Notes: a model not told the origin generated them from the sequence alone. A stretch of DNA of 64,000 nt from Streptomyces sp. HUAS 15-9 (GCF_025642155.1 NZ_CP106798.1:62001-126000); one strand, 5' to 3'; positions 1 through 8,374 are shown, numbered from the stretch's first letter. Program-made: numbers and translations.

Positions 1-967
1 GCCAGGTTGACCGTGATCAGGGACGAGCTACCCCCGCGGGCGCGGGGACGACGAGCCAGAGGATGTGGGGGATGGGGAGGCGGGCGAGCTACCCCCGCGG
101 GCGCGGGGACGACGAGGCCGCCGAGCACGTCGACGCCATCGAACGGGAGCTACCCCCGCGGGCGCGGGGACGACTCATGGAACGCGCGCTGGAACACCTG
201 GCGCTGGGAGCTACCCCCGCGGGCGCGGGGACGACTCTGCCCATACGCCGACACCGCACCTTCGAAACGAGCTACCCCCGCGGGCGCGGGGACGACACAT
301 CCTGTGCCTCACCCGCGATCCCAAGTGGGGAGCTACCCCCGCGGGCGCGGGGACGACGCCGCGGGGGTCATCGGCGTGCCGCCGGCCGTGGAGCTACCCC
401 CGCGGGCGCGGGGACGACGATCGCGTAGAGAGTGCGGTCGCTCGACGCCAGGAGCTACCCCCGCGGGCGCGGGGACGACTGTCCCTCCCACCTGTCAAAG
501 CCTCCGTAGCGGGAGCTACCCCCGCGGGCGCGGGGACGACCACCCACGCCTTGCGCTCCTCGGCGAGTCGGCCGAGCTACCCCCGCGGGCGCGGGGACGA
601 CCTCTTCTCCTGGTCTTCCAGGTGCGCGATGACCGAGCTACCCCCGCGGGCGCGGGGACGACGTCGTCCTCCAGCCGCTCGTAGAGGGCGTCGAGGAGCT
701 ACCCCCGCGGGCGCGGGGACGACCGCAACCCACCTTTACCCGCTGGCCGATCTGGCGAGCTACCCCCGCGGGCGCGGGGACGACGGGGGCGTCGGGGACG
801 TGCAGCCGGTAGATGTAGAGCTACCCCCGCGGGCGCGGGGACGACTGTTCCTCGGGGTTGCGTAGGTGTTCCTCCGGGGAGCTACCCCCGCGGGCGCGGG
901 GACGACATCTCGGCGACGGCCTGCTGCCGGTTCTCCGCCGAGCTACCCCCGCGGGCGCGGGGACGAC
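1..967 (-). CRISPR. CRISPR array 1, type I-E, 16 intact repeats
   Basis: Sixteen identical 28-nt repeats start at 25 and then every 61 bp to the last at 940-967, so all 15 spacers are 33 nt. Bases 1-24 look like part of another spacer, so the array runs off the left edge. Read on the minus strand the repeat begins GTCGTCCCCGCG, folds as a CCCCGC/GCGGGG stem and ends GTAGCTC, the usual type I-E orientation. Transcription is therefore leftward, in line with the cas operon, with the newest spacer next to cas2. The spacer base following the repeat handle is G or C in 14 of 15 spacers. Perfect repeat identity indicates a functional or recently active array. No spacer origin could be identified by eye. 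Confidence 0.98.
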
Positions 968-1012
968 ACTTCTTGACCTGCTATTTTGTCACGTGATCAT
1001 GGGGTTTTCCTT
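968..1012 (-). promoter_or_regulatory. Leader of array 1, overlapping the 3' end of cas2
   Basis: Only 21 bp separate the cas2 stop from the first repeat. The minus-strand sequence is AT-richer than its surroundings (ACAAAATAGC, GGTCAAGAAGT) and abuts the first repeat as GAAGT followed by GTCGTCC. A type I-E leader normally needs several tens of bp for integration, so the functional leader must extend into the cas2 coding sequence. The GAAGT junction is shared with array 2, which supports the orientation of both. The precise right limit is a guess. Confidence 0.6.
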
Positions 1013-1336
1013 CACTTCATTTGTGGAGCGCCATGGTTGGGACGTGGTGCTGCGGGGGCGTGCCATGAGAGTGAGGCCGTCGAAGTCCACAGGGGTCCAG
1101 CGATCCTGGCCTGCTGTGCGAACCGCCCATCCTTGTTCTGTGGGGGCTGGCTCGATCATGACTGCCTGTCCGTTACGGATGCGGTCCGCCAGGACAGTCC
1201 ATAGCCGATCGCGGATGCGGCTGTTCGGGGTTCCCACAAAGGTCCCGGGGGCGACTTCTACGAACCAGCGGGTGAGGTGGCCTCGTAGGCCTGGGGGTGC
1301 GGCGATCAGGACTACGACTGTGGCGGCGGCGCTCAC
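989..1336 (-). CDS. cas2: CRISPR-associated Cas2, type I-E
   Basis: Cas2e, 115 aa, is the central dimer of the Cas1-Cas2 spacer integrase. The N-terminus MSAAATVVVLIAAPPGLRG begins with the beta strand expected of the ferredoxin-like fold, and the T-N-S-R-I-R-D-R-L-W segment near residue 38 is typical of the type I-E subfamily (CT1978 type). The GTG start overlaps the cas1 stop by 4 bp (GTGA), so translation is probably coupled. It is the last gene of the operon, and its 3' end runs into the array 1 leader. The C-terminal tail ENPMIT is encoded by putative leader sequence. Confidence 0.95.
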   Translation of the reverse strand: MSAAATVVVLIAAPPGLRGHLTRWFVEVAPGTFVGTPNSRIRDRLWTVLADRIRNGQAVMIEPAPTEQGWAVRTAGQDRWTPVDFDGLTLMARPRSTTSQPWRSTNEVKENPMIT

Positions 1337-2337
1337 GTACCGGCCTTCTGAGCGGAGTCGTCCTCATACGTGGGCGGTGGCGGGATCACGTCGAGGTGGC
1401 TTTCCTCTGTGAAGGGGGCGCCCCAGTTGCGGCCGCCGCTGATGATGGTGTCATCCTCGCCCCAGAGACCGGTGAGGTCCTCGGCGAGGCCGGTTGCCCC
1501 TTCGGGAGCGAGGAGGTGCTTGATGTCGGCGACGATGCGGGGAAGCAGCGTCTTCTGTACGACGGCATCGCGGAGGGCGGTACGGGCGTCGCGTTCGGAG
1601 TTCAGTCCCTTGGCTGCGAGATCGAAGGCAAGAGGGATGGTGAACTCGGCCTTGTACAGGTCGGCGATGTCCAGGACGAAGGAGAGGGCGGAGCCAGTGT
1701 GGACGAAGCCGAGAGCCGGGCTCGCGCCGATGCCGGTGATCACGGCGTGGCAGATGCCGTAGAGGGCTGAGTTGGCGGCGGACAGCAGCCGGTTGACATC
1801 ATCGCCAGCGGCGTAGGCGTCGCCGGGTTTGTAGTCGCGTTTGGTCCAGGGCACGCCGGTGCGTTCGGAGTGCTGGGCGTAGAGCTTGCGGACGCGGGTT
1901 CCTTCGCGGCCGCGGAGCTGCTGGAGAGTGAGGGCAGAGGTGTCTTCGCCGGGGAACCTCAGGTCGTACATGCGACGGGCGATCGCGACGCGTTCCTTGG
2001 GGCGGGTGACGAGCCAGGCTTGTCTGAGCTGCAGTTGGGAGCTCCGGGCGGTGCTGATGCCGGAGGCGTACAGGCGCACGCCGTGCTCGCCGACCCAGCA
2101 CACCGAGGTGGCGGAGTCGGCGAGCAGGGCGATCGCGGCGTGGGTGATGCGGCTGCCGGGTCCGATGAGGAGCACGGCGAGGTAGGCGGCGGGGACGTGG
2201 ACCACGCGGGCCTTGTTGACCAGGACGATCGCGTTGTCGTCGCGGTCGATGTGGCAGCGCTCGGTGTAGAGGCTGGAGATGCGGTCTTCCAGCCGGTGGA
2301 CGTCCTGCGGGCCGGTCTTCCACCAGGGTTCAGCCAC
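1333..2337 (-). CDS. cas1: CRISPR-associated endonuclease Cas1, type I-E
   Basis: Cas1e, 334 aa, is the catalytic subunit of the spacer integrase. The metal-binding residues can be placed: E145 in LRGREGTRVRKLYAQ, H213 in GFVHTG, and D223/D226 in SFVLDIADLYK, the same H-to-D spacing as in Escherichia coli Cas1. A proline-rich tail (IPPPPTYEDD) is present. The start is GTG at 2337, overlapping the cas6e stop by 8 bp. It lies between cas6e and cas2 in the canonical type I-E order. No in-frame TTA codon was seen, unlike in cas3, cse1 and cse2. Confidence 0.97.
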   Translation of the reverse strand: MAEPWWKTGPQDVHRLEDRISSLYTERCHIDRDDNAIVLVNKARVVHVPAAYLAVLLIGPGSRITHAAIALLADSATSVCWVGEHGVRLYASGISTARSSQLQLRQAWLVTRPKERVAIARRMYDLRFPGEDTSALTLQQLRGREGTRVRKLYAQHSERTGVPWTKRDYKPGDAYAAGDDVNRLLSAANSALYGICHAVITGIGASPALGFVHTGSALSFVLDIADLYKAEFTIPLAFDLAAKGLNSERDARTALRDAVVQKTLLPRIVADIKHLLAPEGATGLAEDLTGLWGEDDTIISGGRNWGAPFTEESHLDVIPPPPTYEDDSAQKAGT

Positions 2338-3127
2338 CCGGCGCCTCCGCCGGGAGCGGTGCGAGGGTGAGCAGGCCCTGCCCGTAGCCCTTGGCGGGGC
2401 CGATGCCGGCCAGCAGGGCGTTGCGCAGTGCGTCCGGGTCGGTGACGCGCAGCCGCCCTTGGAAGGTGGCGGTGGAGACGGTGACGCGGGGGCCGTTGGT
2501 GCGTTTGGTGAAGCGCAGGGTGTCGCGTGCGGTCAGGGTCACGGCGGGTGCCGGGTCCAGCGGGGTGTCGGTGCTGAGGCCGGGAGCGGGCTCGGGGGTG
2601 TCGGCGGTGGGGATGGTGAAGCCGTGGCGGCTGGCCTGGTGCAGCAGCCAGCCGATCTGCTGGGCGGCGGTGCGGTGCGCGACGCGGAAGCCCCGGTGCC
2701 GGGCGGGTGCGCCGACGGCGTCCGTGCCGGCTTTGAGGCGGGTGGTCTGTTCGTCGCTGGGTTTGTCTGGGCGTTGCACGGACTGGACCGGGTTGGCGGT
2801 CAGCCGGAACGCGAACTCACGCCCTTGGGCGATGCGTTGGAGCAGGGGTGTGTAGTCGGCGATGAGCGGCTGGCCGCCGTCGGCGCCGGGCCAGCCGGCC
2901 TGTTCCACCAGGTGCTCCCACGAGGGCCGGCTGGCGGTAAGGACGAGGACTTCGGCACGGTGGGCGGTGTTGGTCTCCAGGCGCCACAGGACCCGTTCGG
3001 TCACGGGCTGGACGGCGAGGCCGCCCTGGACTGCGGCGTGGAGGCGGTGCGGGTTGGAGAGCAGGGCGAGCGCGCTGCTGCGGCGTGGGTTGAGGGCGAT
3101 TTTCGACAGGTACGGCATTCGTGTCAC
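2330..3127 (-). CDS. cas6e: Cas6e (Cse3/CasE) crRNA-processing endoribonuclease
   Basis: Cas6e, 265 aa, cuts the repeat hairpin of the precursor crRNA and stays bound to the 3' stem-loop in Cascade. The N-terminal YLSKIALNP strand and the PHRLH motif place the likely catalytic histidine at residue 30, matching the LYQLH of E. coli CasE. The C-terminal glycine-rich loop GIGPAKGYGQGLL is the RAMP signature. The gene overlaps cas5e by 4 bp upstream and cas1 by 8 bp downstream, so it sits within a translationally coupled block. Confidence 0.96.
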   Translation of the reverse strand: MTRMPYLSKIALNPRRSSALALLSNPHRLHAAVQGGLAVQPVTERVLWRLETNTAHRAEVLVLTASRPSWEHLVEQAGWPGADGGQPLIADYTPLLQRIAQGREFAFRLTANPVQSVQRPDKPSDEQTTRLKAGTDAVGAPARHRGFRVAHRTAAQQIGWLLHQASRHGFTIPTADTPEPAPGLSTDTPLDPAPAVTLTARDTLRFTKRTNGPRVTVSTATFQGRLRVTDPDALRNALLAGIGPAKGYGQGLLTLAPLPAEAPGG

Positions 3128-3912
3128 CAGCCCAGGAGGGCGAAGGGGTCATGACCGGGGCCGGCCTGGCCGGTGCCGGGCTTGGGCTCGGCCGGGTGGC
3201 CGGTGGGGATGGTCACCCACAGGTGCCGGACGGCGCGCCGGCCGAAGGCAGTGCCGGTCTTCAGGTTGAAGGTGTCGGGGACGTCGTCCACGAGATGGTC
3301 GCCGGCGGGATCCTCGATGGTGGCCTCGAGGGTCACCTGCGGGGTGCGGATCTGGTGGCGGCGCTGCCTGCCGGCCTGCCATTCCACGTCGGCGAGGACC
3401 TGCTGCAGGTCGGCATCGGGTCGCAGGCCCAGACTGAGAGGACCGGTCGGCGGGCACGAGCGGCGGCCGAGCGAGAGCGGGAACGCGGGATGCCACACCG
3501 CGTGCTCCAGGCCCTCAAGGAGCGGGGCGGGACCGCGCAGCGCCGCGATGAAGACCGCGTCCTGCAGGTAGTAGCGCTGGGTGACGCCGGTGTACTTCGC
3601 CGGACTGGTCTTTTTCTGCACGCCTTTGGCGTCGACCTTCGCAGACGGCAGCGGAAGGCCACGGTGGTCGCTGACGGTGTGGTAGTCGCGAAGCAGCGTG
3701 CCGGGCTGGTCGACGCGCACCCCTAGACGCAGGCCGAGCAGATCGGTCAGGGAGGCGTCGCGGGGGCGTCCTTCGGCTGCGGCGAGCAGGCCGAGGACGC
3801 CGGACTTCGTGGGCTTCGGCAGGGTGTCGCGCCGGTTGTAGCGGGAGGGGCCGCCCCAGGACTGCAGCGGGGCGGCCAGCCTCAGAACCAATACGGCCTG
3901 GTCGGTTGTCAT
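3124..3912 (-). CDS. cas5e: Cas5e (CasD), Cascade subunit
   Basis: Cas5e, 262 aa, caps the 5' handle of the crRNA in the type I-E Cascade. The start VLVLRLAAPLQSWGGPSRY is the typical Cas5 N-terminus (L-x-L-x-APLQSWG), followed by R-x-T-x-x-x-PTKSGVLGLLAAA. The C-terminus carries the usual acidic or proline-rich low-complexity tail. It overlaps cas7e (ATGA) and cas6e by 4 bp each, so subunits are likely made in coupled amounts. Confidence 0.95.
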   Translation of the reverse strand: MTTDQAVLVLRLAAPLQSWGGPSRYNRRDTLPKPTKSGVLGLLAAAEGRPRDASLTDLLGLRLGVRVDQPGTLLRDYHTVSDHRGLPLPSAKVDAKGVQKKTSPAKYTGVTQRYYLQDAVFIAALRGPAPLLEGLEHAVWHPAFPLSLGRRSCPPTGPLSLGLRPDADLQQVLADVEWQAGRQRRHQIRTPQVTLEATIEDPAGDHLVDDVPDTFNLKTGTAFGRRAVRHLWVTIPTGHPAEPKPGTGQAGPGHDPFALLGW

Positions 3913-5087
3913 CGCGCACCGGCCTGCACAGTCTCGGCTTCGGGGAGACGGCCGTCCGCGAGCCAGCCATCGACGAGGTCGCCCACGTGCTCCAGGAGTG
4001 CGGGGAAGGCGTGGGACGGGCCGAACGTGTCGCTGAGCTTGTCGCCCTCCAGTGCATAGGTGGCCAGCGTGTGTGCCGGCGTGGTGCCCCAGGTCTGTGC
4101 GACCGAGGCGAGTTCGGCGGCCAGCCGCACGGCGGAGTCGGCGGCCAGGCCGCTGTGACCGGCCACCGGCTCCTCGAACGCGGAGACCAGATTGACCGGC
4201 TGGTCCGTGCGCACGGTCAGCAGCACCAGATGCGGCAGCGTGCGGTGGGCGAAGGAATTCTGGTGACCGGTAGGCATGGAGCGGGTGAAAGCGTCGACGA
4301 AGCGGACCGCGGCCTCACGCGTGGTCTCTGCCGAGCTGAGGTTGTCGCGCAGCTGGTGCACGCCGAGGACGGCGTAGCGGTAGAGGGTGGAGGAGGCAAA
4401 CTCCACGGTGCCGATCATGCCTGCGCCGCTGTCCTCGGTGTTCTCGTCGTCGACGGCAGTGTAGTAGTCGAACTCGGTGCGCACCGCGTGCGTGGACAGG
4501 GCATGGGCCACCTGGACCGCGGCGTCGACGTTGAGGGCGGGCAGGTCAGCGACCATGCGGCCGAACAGCGCGACCTCGGCCGGATGTCCTGTGGACAGGG
4601 CGGACACCACGGGCAGTTTGGCGATCTCCTCCTTCAGCTCCTTCTCCGGCAGGGCGAGCAGTTCCCCGGCCCGCCCGTCGAGGAGCGCCACCAGGCTGTC
4701 GAGCTGGCGCTTGCCGAAGAACAGCAGGTAGGCCGACTGCTCCTCCTTCTTCGACGACTTGGTGATGCCGAGCGGCTCCAGCAGCGCGGCGGCCAGCCGG
4801 TCCGCCTGTGCGGCGTCCAGGCCCGCACCGCCCTTGTCTGCTGGCCGAGCGAGCCGCTCGGCCAGCAGGGCGGCGATCCGCTTGGTGCGGGTGGCGCGGT
4901 CCGCGGCTTCTTCGGCCTTGGCAAACTCCATCCGGGTGGCGCGCTTCCACGCCTGGGAGGAGACGCGGGCACGGCGGGCACCCCCGTACAGGGCCTGCTT
5001 CGGAGTGCCGGAGTCGTCCCGGTTGATGTTGGACGGCGGCAGGCTCTGCAGGATGTGCACCTCAACGAAGAGCGACGGCTGGGTCAT
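3909..5087 (-). CDS. cas7e: Cas7e (Cse4/CasC), Cascade backbone
   Basis: Cas7e, 392 aa, forms the six-subunit backbone along the guide. Recognisable features are the N-terminal FVEVHILQSLPPSNINRDD, the ARRARVSSQAWKRA segment (residues about 37-50) that contacts RNA, and the VDAAVQVAHALSTH and FYYT-like core. A strong ribosome binding site, AAGGAG, lies 8-9 nt before the ATG. This is notable because the upstream gene does not overlap here: 223 bp separate it from cse2. Cas7e begins the overlapping block cas7e-cas5e-cas6e-cas1-cas2. Confidence 0.96.
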   Translation of the reverse strand: MTQPSLFVEVHILQSLPPSNINRDDSGTPKQALYGGARRARVSSQAWKRATRMEFAKAEEAADRATRTKRIAALLAERLARPADKGGAGLDAAQADRLAAALLEPLGITKSSKKEEQSAYLLFFGKRQLDSLVALLDGRAGELLALPEKELKEEIAKLPVVSALSTGHPAEVALFGRMVADLPALNVDAAVQVAHALSTHAVRTEFDYYTAVDDENTEDSGAGMIGTVEFASSTLYRYAVLGVHQLRDNLSSAETTREAAVRFVDAFTRSMPTGHQNSFAHRTLPHLVLLTVRTDQPVNLVSAFEEPVAGHSGLAADSAVRLAAELASVAQTWGTTPAHTLATYALEGDKLSDTFGPSHAFPALLEHVGDLVDGWLADGRLPEAETVQAGAR

Positions 5088-5310
5088 TACAAGACTCCTT
5101 GAATGGTGTGGATGGTGAAGGGGTCCCGCACGAGGCCGTACGGAACGGAGGCTTGAAGCCGGCCCGCACGCCCGTACTCAGGGCCCCGGCACGGGAAGGC
5201 GGTTCGGGCAGCTGGCAGCGATGTAGGGCGGGTGCCCAGGGCAGCAGCGGCACGGTTCCCGGCTGTGGCTGTCTGCCGGCCCGCCGCTGCCGCTGCAGGT
5301 TGAGGGGCTC
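5088..5310 (-). other. 223-bp non-coding gap inside the cas operon
   Basis: Every other junction from cse1 to cas2 overlaps, but this one is open. I see no convincing coding sequence in either strand, no repeat-like hairpin matching the CRISPR repeat, and no clear -35/-10 pair. The only clear element is the cas7e ribosome binding site at the left end. It may hold an internal promoter or be residue from the duplication that enlarged cse2. Confidence 0.4.
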
Positions 5311-6480
5311 TCAGGTGCTGGGCGGCGTGGTGTCGGTGCGGAAGTCGCGGTCCCACCGGTTGCGGATACGGGACTGCTCGTCCGGTCGTTGCGGGTCGTC
5401 CCAGAGCTGAAGCGCCCGATGAAGGGCGTCGTAGTCGAGACCGATGCCCGTCCGGCGCAGCAGCGGCACGAGACCGCGCAGGTGCTGGGCCAGTTCCCCG
5501 GCATCGAGGGAGGTGAGCAGGGCGCCGAACCTGCGCTCGATCGCCGTGCTGTCGGCGTCCTTGGCCTTGGCAAGGAGCAGGCGGCAAGCACTCCCGGGAC
5601 TGGCACCGGGTGAGTGCACCGTCGTGTCCCGGCCCTGCTGGTGCACGGCGAAGACGGTGAGGGCGGCGTGCTCAGCCGCCAGAGAGCGCGTGAGGGCTCC
5701 CTTGTTCCGCAGCGGGGTGCTGATCAGGGTGCGGTAGAAGGGCCACATCGCGGGCACCGTGCCGGCCTCACGGCCCGCCCCGGAGCGCAGCGCCGCCAGC
5801 TGCGCACCCGCCTCGGCCAGACAGGAATCGAAGCCCGCCCAGTACAAGCAGGCTTCGGCCGTGTCGGACCATAAGGCCTGGCCGCTGTCGTCACACGCAG
5901 GGTCGGTGTATTGCAGGCCCCAGGCCCGCAACACCCTGCCCTGCTCCGGTGTCGTCCAGTTCCGCAGATCACGGTAGAGGCGGGTGTAGTCCAGGCCACT
6001 GCCCGCCTGCCGCAGCAGAGGGACCAGCCCGCGCAGGTGCTGCACGAGCTCCTCGAGGTCCCGCGCGGTCGCGGCAGCCATCAGACGGCGCTCTGCGGCA
6101 CTGCCGGACAGCAGGGTCCGGCGCAGATGCCGCACGGCCGTGCCGAGTCCGACTCCGGGCCGATGCACCGGGTCCGCCCCAGCACTCTGGTGCAGACCGA
6201 ACAGCGTGAGCGCGGCCTGCTCAGCCCGGTAGGAGTCGGGCAGCTGCTGCGCACTCCGGTGGTCGTCGGTGAGCTCCACACGATGCAGGTGCCGGATGCC
6301 GGGCACAGTGCCGGGCTCGCAGCCCAGCCCGTCACGCGCCGCTCGCAGACCGCGTTCCGCCCACGCCGGCACCGGCTGCCGCCTGCTCTGCCGCTGCGTG
6401 CGCGACGCCGCAGCCTGAGCGAACTCCTCCCAGAAGTAAGGGCGGTAGCGTCGGCTGGCAAGGGTTGTCGACGTGCTCAT
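5311..6480 (-). CDS. casB: Tandem-duplicated Cse2 (CasB), a fused Cse2-Cse2 Cascade subunit
   Basis: Cse2 is normally about 160-200 aa and two copies bind along the Cascade belly. This protein is 389 aa and contains the family twice. Copy 1 covers about residues 45-190 and copy 2 about 229-378, offset by roughly 183-185 residues. Matching blocks are GCEPGTVP / GREAGTVP, AEQAALTLFGLHQ / AEHAALTVFAVHQ and LVQHLRGLVPLLRQ / LAQHLRGLVPLLRR, each followed by G-x-GLDY. Residues 191-228 form a linker. I chose the ATG at 6480 because it overlaps the cse1 stop by 4 bp; the longer reading frame upstream only shadows cse1. An in-frame TTA codon is at residue 203, in the linker. Confidence 0.9.
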   Translation of the reverse strand: MSTSTTLASRRYRPYFWEEFAQAAASRTQRQSRRQPVPAWAERGLRAARDGLGCEPGTVPGIRHLHRVELTDDHRSAQQLPDSYRAEQAALTLFGLHQSAGADPVHRPGVGLGTAVRHLRRTLLSGSAAERRLMAAATARDLEELVQHLRGLVPLLRQAGSGLDYTRLYRDLRNWTTPEQGRVLRAWGLQYTDPACDDSGQALWSDTAEACLYWAGFDSCLAEAGAQLAALRSGAGREAGTVPAMWPFYRTLISTPLRNKGALTRSLAAEHAALTVFAVHQQGRDTTVHSPGASPGSACRLLLAKAKDADSTAIERRFGALLTSLDAGELAQHLRGLVPLLRRTGIGLDYDALHRALQLWDDPQRPDEQSRIRNRWDRDFRTDTTPPST

Positions 6481-8156
6481 GCGGCACTCGCCTCCTTCGC
6501 GGCGCGCGCCTCGGCGGCCCGTCGAAGAATCTCGTTGAGCCGCATGCGGAACACTCCGACGCCCTTTCCGCTGCGGAAGACAACGTCCTTGCCGTTCACC
6601 TTCTCCGTGCGCCCGACCACGGCCCGCGCCGGCACAGCCGCCAGCAGCACATCCGCCTCCCGCACCGCCGCCTCGAACAACGTCAGCTCCCACGCCTGCT
6701 GGCCGCGTTCGAGCAGGTCGTAGTCCTCGCCGATGCTGCGCAAGCCCGCCAGCAGCCGCCGCATGCTGGTGTCCACCGCGTGCAGCAGACGCACCGAGGG
6801 CCGATCACCCCTGTCCCGGGGCAGCGGCTCCCCGCCCGACGCCCGCCGCAGATCGGCGTGCAGGCCGTCGAGGGCCCGGCCGGTCCGGTCGGCCTGCTCG
6901 GCACACTCCAGCAGCGCCAGGCGCAGCCAGTCGTCCGCGGCGACCAGGGAGACGACAGGCAGCGGGAGAGTGTCGGTGATGGCGTTCTCCACCACCGCGG
7001 ACTGGTTGCCGTACTCCAGGGCCGAAATCTCCACGCCCAGCGGGTAGTCGGCCGGCAGCACTTCGTCGGCCCGCAGGTCACCGATCTGCCGCAGCAGCGC
7101 GGAGGTGTAGGGGCCGTCGCTGTCCTGGGAAAGGGCGAGGGCCAGCAGGGCGCCGAGTCCCTGCCAGGCCGCCCGCCCCGACATGTGGCGGCGCGGCCGG
7201 CGCGGGGGCTGCCCCGGCTTCGGCTTGGCTGTGTGGTTCCAGGCGGTGTGCGGCTCCGTCTCGGGCGTCTGGGCCAGCCGGTCCCCGGCACTGACGACCA
7301 CCTGCCGCACCCGCACACCCTGCTTGGTCTCAGAGGCGACCAGCCGGATCCTGCGGGACTGAAACGTCAGCAGGTCCAGCAGACCCCCGGCAGGGCGCGT
7401 GGACCACTCGGGGCCGGCGGGCGACTTCCAGCCGAGCGATGCCGGGCGCTCATCCCAGGCCCACTGCGGACGGTCGCCGGCCTCCAGGCCATCGGGCAGG
7501 ACCGGCGTGTTCAGCAGCAGCGTCTCGAACAGGGTCCGGCCCGTCGGGACAATCACGCCGAGCTGCCCGAGCGGGCCCGTGGGATTCCCCGTCGTCTTTC
7601 CCGCCTTGGCCTGCGAGTCGCCGACCGCCCCGGTCTTGATGGCAGCGGTGTCCCAGCACTGGGCGTGCAGCAACCACAGCACCGCCTGCGCCGCAGCGAG
7701 ATCCAGGTGGTCGGCCTCGCTGAACGCGCTGAACAGCGGCACGTTGTTCCCCGACGCCACGGACGGCACAAGCAACGTGGACGGCTTGACCTCTCCGTTG
7801 AGCGCTGTCAGACCCGCGGCCTGCCCAAAAGGCCGCTCAACGTCGAAGAGCCGGAACCGGTCGCCGTAGCGGTCGGTCAGGTATGTCGTGAGACGGCCGG
7901 CCTCCTCGGGCGAGAACTGGCCGCGCTCGAACCTCTGCTGCCATTCCCGCCGTGACCGCGGTGCCCCGAGCGCGTCCAGGAGCACCGGCAGCAGCATCTG
8001 CCGCAGCACAGCGGGCTGCATCGTCGCCACCGGCACATCCAGCCTGCGGATCCTGTGCGCCTCGGTCAGCGTCCGCAGCAGCCCGAGATTTTCTGTCGTG
8101 CCGTCCAGCGTGACAGCGGCTAACCAGCCTTCGCCAACAAGATCGACCTTTTCCAC
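6477..8156 (-). CDS. casA: Cse1 (CasA), Cascade large subunit
   Basis: Cse1, 559 aa, recognises the PAM and recruits Cas3. The family is clear from the N-terminal W-L-A-A-V-T-L-D-G and GLLRTLTEAHRIRRL, the RFRLFDVERPFGQ segment, and PLGQLGVIVPTGRTLFETLLLN. The C-terminal four-helix region follows from about residue 380. The start is GTG with GGGGAAA just upstream; an ATG 11 bp further up is out of frame. Codon 12 is TTA (GEGWL), so translation would need the bldA-type leucine tRNA. It overlaps cse2 by 4 bp and has its own upstream region of 311 bp containing a crRNA-like element. Confidence 0.95.
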   Translation of the reverse strand: MEKVDLVGEGWLAAVTLDGTTENLGLLRTLTEAHRIRRLDVPVATMQPAVLRQMLLPVLLDALGAPRSRREWQQRFERGQFSPEEAGRLTTYLTDRYGDRFRLFDVERPFGQAAGLTALNGEVKPSTLLVPSVASGNNVPLFSAFSEADHLDLAAAQAVLWLLHAQCWDTAAIKTGAVGDSQAKAGKTTGNPTGPLGQLGVIVPTGRTLFETLLLNTPVLPDGLEAGDRPQWAWDERPASLGWKSPAGPEWSTRPAGGLLDLLTFQSRRIRLVASETKQGVRVRQVVVSAGDRLAQTPETEPHTAWNHTAKPKPGQPPRRPRRHMSGRAAWQGLGALLALALSQDSDGPYTSALLRQIGDLRADEVLPADYPLGVEISALEYGNQSAVVENAITDTLPLPVVSLVAADDWLRLALLECAEQADRTGRALDGLHADLRRASGGEPLPRDRGDRPSVRLLHAVDTSMRRLLAGLRSIGEDYDLLERGQQAWELTLFEAAVREADVLLAAVPARAVVGRTEKVNGKDVVFRSGKGVGVFRMRLNEILRRAAEARAAKEASAA

Positions 8157-8374
8157 TTTCCCCTGCCATTACAAAGGCGCTGCTCCGCCGGAGCGCACGC
8201 GTCACCTCTGCCCAACACACCTTTTTGAAAGGGAAGTTGGACGTCTGGGCAACTCGCCCAACGGTGGCACTGAATGTTCATCACTTGCAACCGGTTCGGG
8301 CACAATTACGCGTCCAAGTCCCGAAAGCGCCCACGCTGCAGGCGCCAGGTACGCTCCGGGCAGCGCGGCGCCCC
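8157..8374 (-). promoter_or_regulatory. cse1 upstream region with seed match to a crRNA-like element
   Basis: This gap should contain the promoter of the cse1-cas2 operon. Two elements are visible. TGGGC-aactc-GCCCA at 8246-8260 is an inverted repeat that could be an operator. GTTCATCACTT at 8276-8286 on the plus strand, preceded by AAT, matches the pseudo-spacer at 8403-8413 (GTTCACCACTT) at 10 of 11 positions, with the mismatch at position 6. The site is 120 bp upstream of the GTG. Exact promoter hexamers could not be assigned. CACAAT at 8301-8306 could be a -10 box for rightward transcription of the element. Confidence 0.55.

Noticed and set aside
7..865. Long plus-strand frames across array 1 encoding repeated PRARGR/AGAGTT-like peptides
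   Set aside because: They are translations of the CRISPR repeats in different frames, caused by the GC-rich 61-bp period, not genes.
53..939. Spacers targeting genes inside this window
   Set aside because: A visual comparison with the window gave no match longer than short GC-rich words; a proper search is needed.
3906..5102. Long plus-strand frame antisense to cas7e
   Set aside because: A GC-rich shadow of the real gene, without family features. The same applies to frames opposite cse1, cas3, fadB and the STAND genes.
6481..6693. N-terminal extension of Cse2 up to 6693 (Gly/Arg-rich)
   Set aside because: It overlaps cse1 coding sequence; the ATG at 6480 has the 4-bp overlap typical of this operon and the family start.
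8120..8305. 61-codon minus-strand frame in the cse1 upstream region, considered as a CreT-like toxin
   Set aside because: It overlaps the cse1 start in another frame, has no clear ribosome binding site at its start, and no features of known small toxins; cse1 itself explains most of it.
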